Made by a program: the position numbers and the translations under genes | Part shown: positions 16,481 through 25,828 of the stretch, one piece after another | How the letters are laid out: each line of letters starts with the position of its first letter | Numbering within the stretch: the stretch's first letter is position 1 | Notes under the pieces: generated by a model | Database searches by the model: none | What the model saw: the letters and a program-made list of their open reading frames with translations, nothing else | What the model was told of the DNA's origin: nothing | Source: Lachnocurva sp045579705 | Lineage (GTDB): Bacteria; Bacillota; Clostridia; Lachnospirales; Lachnospiraceae | Assembly (NCBI GenBank): GCA_045579705.1 | Contig: JAZNMP010000032.1 | Location: 1-64,000, forward strand | Direction of reading: 5' to 3' | DNA length: 64,000 nt

Positions 16481-17089
16481 ATGAATGAAGAGAATTTTCA
16501 TAAAGCGATAAATCAATCTAAAATTCCAGTATTGGTGCTAGATAATAAATGGCACCGTCTTTTTGCTGTCCATGGAAAGCCTGATTCTGTATCAGACTTA
16601 GAGAATGAAATCAAAGAATTGCTTTCTCACCAGGGACAGCTTAATAATGATTTGAAATCTCTAAAGAAAATCAAGAATCAATTGATGGAAAACATAGTAT
16701 CGAATATGGATTCAGAGGAATCTGAAGCAGATACAAACAAAGAGATGGATAAGAATAAGCGTCTCATCGAAGAGACAAATGAGAAGATGGAACAAATAGA
16801 AGATGAACTTCTGGATATCCCTAGAGAGATAGACTCAAAGAATAGAGAGCTTATGTTCTTAACTATGGGATATTGCTATACCCATCTTCGTACAAATAAA
16901 AAAGAAGCCGTTGAAATCGACGAGTGGATTAAAGACATCAGAGTTAAACTTAAAAAGAATATCATACGTAAACAGAACCGAGTGATAAACAACAAAGAAA
17001 TGTATGCTTATATGCACGATATCTTTGGAAAAGATGTTTTGGATTTGTTTGATGTTAGATATGAGGATTTTGAAGAGGGTAAATCATGA
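16481..17089 (+). CDS. Conserved coiled-coil protein between rex and nnr
   Basis: 202 residues, highly charged. A folded N-terminal start (PVLVLDNKWHRLF) leads into a long predicted coiled coil (about residues 38-125: ENEIKELLSHQGQLNNDLKS and on), followed by a basic C-terminal region. No membrane segment, no known catalytic motif. It starts two bases after the rex stop and its own stop overlaps the nnr start (ATGA at 17086-17089), so it is translationally coupled to nnr. I do not recognise a family name; proteins with this shape occur at the same place in related Clostridia from memory, but function is unknown. Confidence 0.75.
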   Translation: MNEENFHKAINQSKIPVLVLDNKWHRLFAVHGKPDSVSDLENEIKELLSHQGQLNNDLKSLKKIKNQLMENIVSNMDSEESEADTNKEMDKNKRLIEETNEKMEQIEDELLDIPREIDSKNRELMFLTMGYCYTHLRTNKKEAVEIDEWIKDIRVKLKKNIIRKQNRVINNKEMYAYMHDIFGKDVLDLFDVRYEDFEEGKS

Positions 17090-18558
17090 AGAGAGTCCTT
17101 ACTGGTCAGAGAATGAGAGATATTGATAGGGCTGCAATAGAAGATTTTAAAATGCCTGTTGAAGTGCTGATTGAACGTGCAGCTTTACAGGTGTTTTCTT
17201 TTATTCAAGAGAATTACTCTAAAGACACAAAGATTGCTATCGTAGCCGGTTCAGGAAGCAATGGAGCTGATGGATATGCTCTATATCGTATTATGAAACT
17301 TCTGAAATACGATGCTACTATCTATCAAATCTGTAATGACAATGAATTATCGCCGAATGCTCAGAGACAGAAGCGTATACTATCGAATTATGGACTTTCA
17401 GTGTCGACTGAATTCCGCGGATTTGATAGTTTTGATTTGATCGTAGATGCAATCTTCGGAACTGGTTTAAACCGAGAAGTTTCAGGTGTCGTAGCTGACT
17501 GGATAAATGCGATTAATAAGGCAAATATTGAGGTTGTAGCTATCGACATTCCTAGTGGTATTTCGTCTGAAGATGGAAAAATCATGGGATGTGCTGTCAA
17601 AGCTACTCATACCGTTACTTTTGCGTATGCGAAATGCGGACAGTTTCTATATCCAGGTCGTGAATATGTCGGTACTCTCAAAGTTTGTGATGTAGGAATC
17701 TATGAAGACTCTTCAAAGAGCGGATATTACAGACTGGAACGAAGCGATGTAAAACTGCTTCCTGACAGAATAGACGACTCCTATAAAGGTACTTACGGTA
17801 AGGTGTTATGTATAGCATCTAGCAAAGGAATGGCGGGCGCAGGAATTTTTTCAGCGTTAGCTGCTCTTCGTACCGGTGTAGGCCTGATAAAAATCTATGC
17901 TCCGGAAGTGAATAGAGAAATTCTTCAATCAGAGATCCCTGAAGCTATAGTTTCTACTTACGACAGCTTTGATGAGGAAGAGCTGATTGATGAGATTAAA
18001 TGGGCTGATTCTATCATACTGGGACCAGGAATATCGAATGATAAGCTTGGCGAAAAAATAGTGGATTGCGTCCTTAGAAATGCCGCCATACCTGTAGTTA
18101 TCGATGCGACGGCACTTACGATTCTTTCAAAGAATCCGGACAGACTTAAGCTGCCTCATTCCGAACTGGTTTTAACACCGCATTTCGGAGAGATGGCAAA
18201 TCTGATGGGAGTATCAGTTCCTTATATTCATGAAAATGCATTGAGATGCGCAGAGGAATTCTCTAGAAATTACAATGTTACCTGCGTATTAAAAGGTGCG
18301 ACGACTATCATTTCTGTTCCTTATGGAAATACTTATTTTTCAACTTTGGGTAACAACGGAATGGCAACAGCTGGAAGCGGAGATGTGCTTGCGGGCATCA
18401 TTGGTGGCGCTTTGGGCTATACGAGAGAAATAACAGATGCTATTATCGCGTCTGTTGTAATACATTCAGAAGCGGGTAGATACGCAAGCGAAGAGAAAGG
18501 CGTCTATGCTATGACGGCTCGCGATATTCTCGATTCTATCCATAAAGCTCTGATGTAA
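17086..18558 (+). CDS. nnr: Bifunctional NAD(P)H-hydrate repair enzyme (epimerase and ADP-dependent dehydratase)
   Basis: 490 residues with both domains. The N-terminal YjeF_N domain (about 1-205) interconverts R and S forms of damaged NAD(P)HX; it has the GSGSNGADG loop (family form GxGNNGGDG) and VDAIFGTGL. The C-terminal ribokinase-like domain (about 220-490) dehydrates the S form using ADP: GKVLCIASSKGMAGAG, ILGPGIS, VIDATALTIL, LTPHFGEMANL and the catalytic GNNGMATAGSGDVLAGIIGG region. Complete and unbroken. Overlaps the previous gene by 4 bases. Its link to Rex makes sense because both deal with the NADH pool. Confidence 0.95.
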   Translation: MKRVLTGQRMRDIDRAAIEDFKMPVEVLIERAALQVFSFIQENYSKDTKIAIVAGSGSNGADGYALYRIMKLLKYDATIYQICNDNELSPNAQRQKRILSNYGLSVSTEFRGFDSFDLIVDAIFGTGLNREVSGVVADWINAINKANIEVVAIDIPSGISSEDGKIMGCAVKATHTVTFAYAKCGQFLYPGREYVGTLKVCDVGIYEDSSKSGYYRLERSDVKLLPDRIDDSYKGTYGKVLCIASSKGMAGAGIFSALAALRTGVGLIKIYAPEVNREILQSEIPEAIVSTYDSFDEEELIDEIKWADSIILGPGISNDKLGEKIVDCVLRNAAIPVVIDATALTILSKNPDRLKLPHSELVLTPHFGEMANLMGVSVPYIHENALRCAEEFSRNYNVTCVLKGATTIISVPYGNTYFSTLGNNGMATAGSGDVLAGIIGGALGYTREITDAIIASVVIHSEAGRYASEEKGVYAMTARDILDSIHKALM

Positions 18559-18583
18559 ATATAGATATAAAGAAGGTAAGAAA

Positions 18584-19744
18584 ATGGATTTAAACAGAGT
18601 TTGCGCCTGTGTGAATCTCGACAATATGATGTTCAACCTGAAAGCTATGAAGGATAACATCCCTGCAGATTCAGAGATTATGGCCGTATTAAAGACAAAC
18701 GGGTATGGAACAGGTGCAGTAGCACTCGCAAAGGAATTGGAAAAAGTAGATTACGTACATGGCTATTGCCTCGCAACAGCGGATGAAGCCATGGAACTTA
18801 GAAAGAATAATATTCAAAAACCTATACTGATCTTAGGTTATACATTTGCTGATTCATATGAGGATATGGCAAAAAATGGTATTAGACCTACTATTTTTTC
18901 GCTAGAAGCTGCTAGAGAATTCGATGAAGCCTGCCGTAAAGCAAATGTGGTAGGGCCTATCCATATTGCTATCGATACGGGTATGAGTCGAATTGGTTTC
19001 CAGGTTACAGAAGCAGATGCTGATGTAGTGAAGGAAATCTCAAAACTTAAGAATATTAAGATTGAAGGTATCTTTACTCATTTTGCCAGATGTGATGAGA
19101 AAGATAAATCTAATGCTAATCATCAGCAGGATTTGTTTGAGAAGATGTTGGGATTCCTGCAGGATAGAGGTGTAGAGTATACTTATTCTCACAGTGCGAA
19201 TAGTGCAGCTATTCTCGAATTTGACAGAGCTCATGCGAAGCTTGTCAGAGCAGGAGTTACTCTATATGGAATGTGGCCATCAGATGAAATCGATACTAGC
19301 TTTCCACTTAAATCTATTATGGAAATTAAATCACATGTGGTTCATGTCAAAGATTTACAGCCAGGTAGAGCGATTAGCTACGGTGGAACTTATGTGGTAG
19401 AAAAGCCTATGAGAGTTGCAACTATTCCTGTTGGATATGGTGATGGATATCCTAGATCTCTTTCAAATAAAGGATATGTTTTGATTCACGGAGCAAAAGC
19501 TCCTATTTTAGGAAGAGTTTGCATGGATCAGTTTATGGTTGATGTAACGGATATTCCAGATGTAGCTGTTTTAGATGAAGTCACTCTCATCGGTAGAGAT
19601 GGTGATTTGGAAATCACTTTTGAAGAGCTTGGAGAGCTGTCAAATCGTTTTAATTACGAACTGGCATGTGGTCTTGGAAACAGAAGAATTCCACATATTT
19701 ATTATAAAGATGGTGCTAAAGTAGACGAGATGATTTGTCTATAA
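18584..19744 (+). CDS. alr: Alanine racemase
   Basis: 386 residues. Pyridoxal-phosphate enzyme that makes D-alanine for peptidoglycan. PLP lysine in AVLKTNGYGTGAVALAKEL (about residue 38), barrel motifs HIAIDTGMSRIGF and GIFTHFA, HSANSAAIL, RAGVTLYGMWPS, and the C-terminal domain with VATIPVGYGDGYPRSL, GRVCMDQFMVDVTD. All expected pieces are there. The His of the common YGHG after the PLP lysine is Thr here. AGAAGGTAAG precedes ATG 18584. Fourth gene of the rex operon; the alr-after-nnr order is common in Firmicutes. Confidence 0.95.
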   Translation: MDLNRVCACVNLDNMMFNLKAMKDNIPADSEIMAVLKTNGYGTGAVALAKELEKVDYVHGYCLATADEAMELRKNNIQKPILILGYTFADSYEDMAKNGIRPTIFSLEAAREFDEACRKANVVGPIHIAIDTGMSRIGFQVTEADADVVKEISKLKNIKIEGIFTHFARCDEKDKSNANHQQDLFEKMLGFLQDRGVEYTYSHSANSAAILEFDRAHAKLVRAGVTLYGMWPSDEIDTSFPLKSIMEIKSHVVHVKDLQPGRAISYGGTYVVEKPMRVATIPVGYGDGYPRSLSNKGYVLIHGAKAPILGRVCMDQFMVDVTDIPDVAVLDEVTLIGRDGDLEITFEELGELSNRFNYELACGLGNRRIPHIYYKDGAKVDEMICL

Positions 19745-19762
19745 AGAGAGGAAAAATCTATC

Positions 19763-20593
19763 TTGAAGAATTTCAATGATTTGTTTAAGCCAAAGAGTAA
19801 TAAATCTATCGAAGAAATTACAGAAGAAGAAATCTTATGTTTGATAAAAAATGCAAAGGACATAGGAGCTCTTCGTAACAGTCAGGCTCTGATGGTACAG
19901 AATGTTTTCGAGCTTGATGACAAAACGGTTAAAGATATCATGGTGCATAGATCTGATTTATGCGCTATAGATGGAAATGCGCTTTTTTCAGAAGTGGTTG
20001 ATACTTTTATCGAGGGTAGTTTCTCGCGATATCCGGTTTATATCGGATCTATCGATAATATTATTGGAATTGTACATATCAAAGATATTTTGTATTATGC
20101 AAAACAGAATGATTCGAATAATAAAAAAATTAGAGACTTAACCGGGCTGATTAGACCAGCAGAGTCTGTGCCGGAGACTCACGGAGTATATACTCTTTTT
20201 ACAACTATGAAACTGGACAAGACGCATATGGCTATAGTTGTCGATGAATATGGTCAGACTAGTGGAATAGTTACCATGGAGAATATTCTGGAAGAAATCG
20301 TAGGAAATATTCAGGACGAGCATGACCACGAAGAGTCACTGGTTATTACGATTAAACCGGGATTTTACCGCATGGAAGGAAAGACGCCGGTTGATGATGT
20401 CGAAGAGACTCTCGGTATTAAGGTGCAGTTCCCAGATATTGAGACTTTAAATGGTTATATCATCAATCTGATAGGTGAGATCCCCAAAGAAGGCGCTAAT
20501 TTTAAGGTTGTAGACCAGGGATACGAGTTTCATGTACTAAATGTAAAGAACAGAGTAGTCCAGGCGGTTAGAATCAAACTTCTTAATCGTTGA
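19763..20593 (+). CDS. CBS-pair protein with CorC/HlyC transporter-associated domain
   Basis: 276 residues from TTG 19763 (GAGAGGA 11-18 bases upstream). Two CBS motifs (about residues 60-115 and 125-185: VKDIMVHRSDLCAIDG ... RYPVYIGSIDNIIGIVHIKD; MAIVVDEYGQTSGIVTMENI) precede a CorC_HlyC domain (about 195-275: YRMEGKTPVDDVEETLGI). The protein lacks the DUF21 membrane domain found in full-length relatives, so it is the soluble CorC-like form. Such proteins are linked to magnesium/cobalt efflux or sensing of adenosine ligands; the substrate is unknown. Last gene before the yebC promoter. Confidence 0.88.
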   Translation: MKNFNDLFKPKSNKSIEEITEEEILCLIKNAKDIGALRNSQALMVQNVFELDDKTVKDIMVHRSDLCAIDGNALFSEVVDTFIEGSFSRYPVYIGSIDNIIGIVHIKDILYYAKQNDSNNKKIRDLTGLIRPAESVPETHGVYTLFTTMKLDKTHMAIVVDEYGQTSGIVTMENILEEIVGNIQDEHDHEESLVITIKPGFYRMEGKTPVDDVEETLGIKVQFPDIETLNGYIINLIGEIPKEGANFKVVDQGYEFHVLNVKNRVVQAVRIKLLNR

Positions 20594-20618
20594 TACTGAT
20601 ATAAAAAAATGCTAAAAT
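20590..20618 (+). promoter_or_regulatory. Promoter of yebC
   Basis: TTGATA (20590-20595) overlaps the end of the preceding gene; 17-base spacer; TAAAAT (20613-20618); 38 bases before ATG 20656. Confidence 0.6.
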
Positions 20619-20655
20619 TTTATAGTTAAAGAAAGACAGAAAGGATATTGTTACA

Positions 20656-21393
20656 ATGTCAGGACATTCAAAATTTTCAAATATTAAGCATAAGAAAGAG
20701 AAGAACGACGCTGCAAAGGGAAAGATTTTTACTATCATTGGTAGAGAAATCGCAGTTGCAGTTAAAGAAGGCGGTCCAGATCCAGCAAATAACAGCAAAC
20801 TTCGTGATGTAATCGCAAAGGCAAAGGCTGCAAACATGCCTAACGATACTATCGACAGAGGTATTAAGAAGGCTGCTGGTGATGCTAACTCAGTAAACTA
20901 TGAGCAGAACACTTATGAAGGTTATGGCCCAGCTGGTACAGCTATCATCGTTCAGACTCTTACAGATAATAAGAACAGAACAGCTGCAAATGTTCGTTCA
21001 GCATTTACAAAGGGTAAAGGAAACATCGGTACTCAGGGTTGCGTATCTTTCATGTTCGATGAGAAGGGTCAGATCCTCGTTTCAAAAGAAGACTGCGAAA
21101 TGGAAGCTGATGATCTCATGATGATCGCTCTAGATGCTGGCGCAGAAGATTTCTCAGAATCTGAGGAAGGATTTGAAATTCTTACAACACCTGCTGATTT
21201 CTCTGCAGTTAGAGAAGCTCTTGAGAACGAAGGTATCAAAATGGCAGAGGCTGAAGTTTCTATGATCCCACAGAACTATGTATCTGTTACAGATGAAGAA
21301 GATGTAAAGAACTTACGCCGTATTCTCGATCTTCTCGATGAAGATGATGATGTGCAGAATGTATATCACAACTGGGAAGAAGACGACGAGTAA
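20656..21393 (+). CDS. yebC: YebC/TACO1 family protein
   Basis: 245 residues, full length. N-terminal signature MSGHSKFSNIKHKKEKNDA (usual form MSGHSKWANIKHKK), then IGREIAVAVKEGGPDPANN, ANMPNDTIDRGIKKAAG, YEGYGPAGTAIIVQTLTDNK and the acidic C-terminal half. The family was long annotated as a transcription regulator; YebC/TACO1 proteins act on ribosomes to help translate difficult (for example proline-rich) stretches. Start follows AGAAAGGATA. It heads the long co-directional run to 44545 and has its own promoter. Confidence 0.93.
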   Translation: MSGHSKFSNIKHKKEKNDAAKGKIFTIIGREIAVAVKEGGPDPANNSKLRDVIAKAKAANMPNDTIDRGIKKAAGDANSVNYEQNTYEGYGPAGTAIIVQTLTDNKNRTAANVRSAFTKGKGNIGTQGCVSFMFDEKGQILVSKEDCEMEADDLMMIALDAGAEDFSESEEGFEILTTPADFSAVREALENEGIKMAEAEVSMIPQNYVSVTDEEDVKNLRRILDLLDEDDDVQNVYHNWEEDDE

Positions 21394-21437
21394 TTATATT
21401 AAAGGGATAGGGTTAAATAGTTTAAGGAGGCTAAAGG

Positions 21438-22886
21438 GTGAAAAAGATTTTGTTTGCTTCAAGTGAGTGTGTTCCTTTCGTAAAGACAGGTGGACTTGCT
21501 GATGTAGTTGGTGCACTGCCAAAGGAATTCAATCCTGAAGTTTGGGATGTACGTGTTGTACTTCCAAACTATACCTGTATACCTCCTCAGTTTAGGGACA
21601 AATTTGAATACGTATGTGATTTTCAGATGGATATGGGTCCACTTATCGGTAGAGAATACGTAGGCGTTATGAAATATGTCTATTCTGGAATCACATATTA
21701 TTTCATAGATAACTTACATTATTTCGAGTGTTTTTATCCATATTCTGAGACGAAATGGGATATGGAGAAATTCACTTTCTTTGACAAGGCTGTTCTTTCG
21801 ATGTTACCTATCATCGGTTTTCAGCCAGAATTAATTCATTGCCATGATTGGCAGACTGGCCTCATTCCGGTTTATTTAAAAAATGAATTCCAGGGAAATC
21901 CATTCTTCTGGGGTATGAAGACGATTATGACTATTCATAATCTTAAGTTCCAGGGAATTTGGGACGTAGAGACTCTTCAAGGATTCTCAGGTCTTCCTAT
22001 GGATTTGTTTACACCTGATAAACTAGAATTTCAGAAGGCTGGAAATATGTTAAAAGGTGGTTTGGTCTATGCTGATTATATCACTACAGTATCCAGGTCT
22101 TATGCTTATGAGATTCAGAATGAATACTATGGTGAAGGTCTAGACGGATTACTTAGAGCTAGACATTTTGATATGCAGGGTATCTTAAACGGTATTGATA
22201 ATTCACTTTATGATCCTGCAGTCGATGCTAGTTTGTATAAGAATTACGATGTATCAAATTTCCGTCGTTTAAAGAAAGAAAACAAAGAGAAACTGCAAAG
22301 AGAATTAGGTCTCGATGTAGATAAGAAGAAATACATGATCGGTTTGATTTCCAGACTTACAGACCAGAAGGGAATCGACTTAATTGATTATTGTATTGAA
22401 GGAATTGCAGATGAATTTACTCAGCTGGTTATCATCGGTACCGGCGATAGTAAATATGAAAATATGTTTAGACATTTTGCGTGGAAATATCCGGGCAGAA
22501 TTTCAGCAAATATTTGTTATTCAGAGGATTTGGCACATAAGCTATATGCAGCAGCAGATGCTTTTTTGATGCCATCTAGATTTGAACCTTGCGGACTTAC
22601 TCAGTTGATTTCGTTTAGATATGGAACTGTTCCTATCGTTCGTGAAACTGGTGGTCTTAGAGATACGATCATTCCTTATAACGAATATGAACATACTGGA
22701 GATGGCTTCTCGTTTATGAATTATAACGGAGATGAGCTTTTAAATACCGTAAATTATTCCAAACACATTTTTTTTGATAAAAAAGCTGAATGGAACAAGA
22801 TGGTAGAAAGAGGTATGAAGAAAGATTATTCATGGACTCATCAGAAGGCATCTTATGAAGAATTGTATCATTATTTAATAGGCTAA
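21438..22886 (+). CDS. glgA: Glycogen (starch) synthase, ADP-glucose dependent
   Basis: 482 residues from GTG 21438 with a perfect AAGGAGG (21424-21430). GT5 glycosyltransferase that extends alpha-1,4-glucan from ADP-glucose. Motifs: FVKTGGLADVVGALP (K-x-G-G-L nucleotide sugar loop, about residue 14), IHCHDWQTGLIPVY, TIHNLKFQGIWD, LISRLTDQKGIDLID, and FLMPSRFEPCGLTQL (catalytic Glu). Complete. It stands apart from other glycogen genes (no glgB, glgC, glgP in the window) between yebC and ftsK. Confidence 0.95.
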   Translation: MKKILFASSECVPFVKTGGLADVVGALPKEFNPEVWDVRVVLPNYTCIPPQFRDKFEYVCDFQMDMGPLIGREYVGVMKYVYSGITYYFIDNLHYFECFYPYSETKWDMEKFTFFDKAVLSMLPIIGFQPELIHCHDWQTGLIPVYLKNEFQGNPFFWGMKTIMTIHNLKFQGIWDVETLQGFSGLPMDLFTPDKLEFQKAGNMLKGGLVYADYITTVSRSYAYEIQNEYYGEGLDGLLRARHFDMQGILNGIDNSLYDPAVDASLYKNYDVSNFRRLKKENKEKLQRELGLDVDKKKYMIGLISRLTDQKGIDLIDYCIEGIADEFTQLVIIGTGDSKYENMFRHFAWKYPGRISANICYSEDLAHKLYAAADAFLMPSRFEPCGLTQLISFRYGTVPIVRETGGLRDTIIPYNEYEHTGDGFSFMNYNGDELLNTVNYSKHIFFDKKAEWNKMVERGMKKDYSWTHQKASYEELYHYLIG

Positions 22887-22894
22887 AGGGATTA

Positions 22895-25828
22895 ATGGCA
22901 AATACTACAAACAGAAAAAGTACAACAAAGAGAAGTATCTCTACTTCTAAATCAAAGTCAACTAATACCAAAAGCAACACATCCAAGTCAGCTATGGCAA
23001 AGAAAGCTGAAATGCGTGCTAACATCATTGGAATCGGTGTTGTTGCTTTTGCTGTACTTATTTTTATTGGAAATATAGGATTTGGCGGGATTATCGGAAA
23101 TCAGCTATCAAAGATCCTGTTTGGATTGTTTGGTCTTATTAATTATATTTTTCCAATCTTATTAGTTGGACTCACAATCTATTATTTTGTATACAGAAAT
23201 AAAGAGGACATCCGTAGTAGGATAGTCCTTTTTGTCGTGCTTTACTGGATTCTTTCTGACCTGGTAGAACTCGTTATAAACGGTTCGAACCAGATTGGAC
23301 CTACTGGAGCTTTTTTAGCAGGCTATGATAATCAGGCTGGAGGCGGTTTCTTCGGTGGATTGCTTAGTGATTTTCTGGTATCAATAGTAGGTATCGTTCC
23401 TGCATATATCTTTAGTATTTTACTGTTATTAGGTATCGGTTTCTATCTCAGTGATGCAGCCCCTATCGAGTATTTAAAACAGTATTTTAAAGAGCGAGCT
23501 GCATTAAAGGAAGAACGCGAGAAGCGAAGAGCTGAGTATGAAGCTAGTCGTGAGAACATCGAGCATCAGAGAAAACAGAAAGAGAAGTCACTTTCTGTTA
23601 AATCAGAAGCTCCTAAGCGTGCCAGCCGTGCAAATTCAAACATTCGACCTGGCAGACCTACAAAGGCAAAGGATGAGAAGGAAGAAGTTGAAATAGATAC
23701 TTCTCTACCTAGAAGAGAAAGAACAGTTACAGGTATGTCTTTCAATACTGAGATTGCACCTGTTTTTTCCAATAATACTGTGAAGTCTGATGACATGAAC
23801 GAGATTAATGCTTCGAATATGGAGCAGTTTATCTCATCAAATGAGAGCGACGACGATTTCATTTCTAAGCTCGATACAGAAGACGAAGTAAAAGTAAATA
23901 CTACGACATTGAAACATGAGGTTTATAGCAATTTCTCTGAACCTGCTGAGAAATACTCTAAACCAAGCTGGGAAGATTTATGGACAGGTGAGGAAGATGT
24001 TGTACACGAGACAACTGCAGCTGTTGAGCCAGTTGTTTCTACTACAGTTGTAACATCACCAGAAGTTACACAGCCTGTTGTTAAAGAATCTGTTTTTGAT
24101 CCAGAGGAAACTTTTACAGACAGTTTTAAAGATGGTCATTCCAGCGAGTATGATCTCTATTCTGATAGAAAAAATAAACCTGTAGCTCATGCGCCTGCTA
24201 CATCAAATGCAGCGCCTGTCGAAAAGCCTCGTGTTGTCGAGAAACCGCAGGTTGTTGAGAGACCACAGGCTGAATTACAGCCACAGGTTGAAGAGAAACC
24301 TAGAGAATATGTATTCCCACCAACAGACATTTTGACGAAGAACAAAAACAGTTTGTCTGGAAATACAGATCTGACATTGAAGAAGACAGCCGATAAGCTT
24401 GAGATGATTCTTAAGAATTTCGGTGTAAATGTTAAAGTTACTGATTATAGCAGAGGACCTAGTGTCACTAGATACGAGCTTCTTCCTGAAATGGGAACGA
24501 AGGTTTCAAAGATTGTAAATCTGACTGATGATATTAAGATGAATCTGGCTGCTACAGATATTCGTATCGAAGCGCCTATTCCTGGAAAGAATGCTATCGG
24601 TATCGAAGTTCCAAACACTGAGAAGACTATGGTTGGATTTAGAGAGCTCGTAGAGTCACCTACATTCAAACAGTCTCCTTCGAAGATTGCGTTTGCTTTG
24701 GGATTGGATCTCGCTGGAAATGTAATCATTTCTGATATAGCAAAGATGCCTCACTTGTTGATAGCAGGTGCTACAGGTTCTGGTAAATCAGTTTGTATCA
24801 ATACGATCATTATGAGTATCCTCTACAAAGCAAATCCAAAGGATGTTAAGTTCATTATGATTGATCCTAAGGTAGTAGAGCTTTCAGTATATAATGGAAT
24901 TCCGCATCTGATGATTCCTGTTGTAACAGATCCTAAGAAGGCCGCTGGAGCACTTCAGTGGGCTGTAAATGAAATGATGGACCGTTACAAGAAATTTGCG
25001 GACGCTCATGTGCGTGATATGAAAGGCTACAACGACAAGATAGTAGATGGCAAGATGGAAATCATCAATAATGGTGAGAAACTTACTATCAATGTAAAGA
25101 AGATGCCTCAAATCGTAGTAGTAGTCGACGAGTTGGCGGACCTTATGATGGTTGCTTCTAAAGAAGTTGAAGAGTCTATCTGTAGATTAGCTCAGTTGGC
25201 CCGAGCAGCCGGCATTCATCTGATTATTGCTACTCAGAGACCTTCTGTTAATGTTATTACAGGTTTGATTAAAGCGAATATGCCTTCACGTATTGCATTT
25301 GCAGTTACGTCAGGTGTAGATTCTAGAACTATCTTAGATATGGTTGGAGCTGAGAGACTTCTCGGTAAAGGTGATATGTTGTATTATCCTCAGGGAATTC
25401 CAAAACCTCTCAGAGTTCAGGGTGCCTTTGTAACTGATAAGGATGTTATGAAAGTTACATCTTTTATCAGAGAAAATAATAAACCAGACGGAAATACTGT
25501 CGAAGAGAATCAGCGAATTATGGAAGCGGTCGAAAGTGCTTCTTCCTCTAGTGATTACACCTCAATCGATAGTAGCGACGGCGGTTTAAACAATGATAGA
25601 GACGAGTATTTCGCAGATGCGGCTAGGCTTCTGATTGAAAAAGACAAAGGCTCTATCGGTATGTTACAGAGGAACTTCAAAATAGGATTTAACCGTGCTG
25701 CCAGAATCATCGACCAGTTGGAAGAGTTCGGCGTAGTTGGTCCTGAAGTAGGAACTAAACCAAGAAAGATACTCGTAAACTTAGAGGAATTTGAATCTAT
25801 GCTTACAAATGAGGGAGGAGCTAGGTAA
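22895..25828 (+). CDS. ftsK: DNA translocase FtsK/SpoIIIE
   Basis: 977 residues. N-terminal membrane part with four hydrophobic segments (about residues 45-195), a long low-complexity linker (about 200-480) with a proline/glutamate/valine repeat (VEKPRVVEKPQVVERPQ), then the motor: beta domain and RecA-like ATPase with GATGSGKSVCIN (Walker A, about residue 628) and QIVVVVDELADLMM (Walker B), IATQRPSVNVITG, and a C-terminal gamma winged helix (about 905-977: LQRNFKIGFNRAARIIDQLE ) that reads polar DNA sequences. It pumps chromosome ends through the septum. Starts 8 bases after glgA; stop overlaps the fhs start by one base. Confidence 0.95.
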   Translation: MANTTNRKSTTKRSISTSKSKSTNTKSNTSKSAMAKKAEMRANIIGIGVVAFAVLIFIGNIGFGGIIGNQLSKILFGLFGLINYIFPILLVGLTIYYFVYRNKEDIRSRIVLFVVLYWILSDLVELVINGSNQIGPTGAFLAGYDNQAGGGFFGGLLSDFLVSIVGIVPAYIFSILLLLGIGFYLSDAAPIEYLKQYFKERAALKEEREKRRAEYEASRENIEHQRKQKEKSLSVKSEAPKRASRANSNIRPGRPTKAKDEKEEVEIDTSLPRRERTVTGMSFNTEIAPVFSNNTVKSDDMNEINASNMEQFISSNESDDDFISKLDTEDEVKVNTTTLKHEVYSNFSEPAEKYSKPSWEDLWTGEEDVVHETTAAVEPVVSTTVVTSPEVTQPVVKESVFDPEETFTDSFKDGHSSEYDLYSDRKNKPVAHAPATSNAAPVEKPRVVEKPQVVERPQAELQPQVEEKPREYVFPPTDILTKNKNSLSGNTDLTLKKTADKLEMILKNFGVNVKVTDYSRGPSVTRYELLPEMGTKVSKIVNLTDDIKMNLAATDIRIEAPIPGKNAIGIEVPNTEKTMVGFRELVESPTFKQSPSKIAFALGLDLAGNVIISDIAKMPHLLIAGATGSGKSVCINTIIMSILYKANPKDVKFIMIDPKVVELSVYNGIPHLMIPVVTDPKKAAGALQWAVNEMMDRYKKFADAHVRDMKGYNDKIVDGKMEIINNGEKLTINVKKMPQIVVVVDELADLMMVASKEVEESICRLAQLARAAGIHLIIATQRPSVNVITGLIKANMPSRIAFAVTSGVDSRTILDMVGAERLLGKGDMLYYPQGIPKPLRVQGAFVTDKDVMKVTSFIRENNKPDGNTVEENQRIMEAVESASSSSDYTSIDSSDGGLNNDRDEYFADAARLLIEKDKGSIGMLQRNFKIGFNRAARIIDQLEEFGVVGPEVGTKPRKILVNLEEFESMLTNEGGAR

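Noticed and set aside
24220..24310. Short repeats in ftsK as a mobile repeat
   Set aside because: They encode the Pro/Glu/Val-rich linker that is normal in FtsK.
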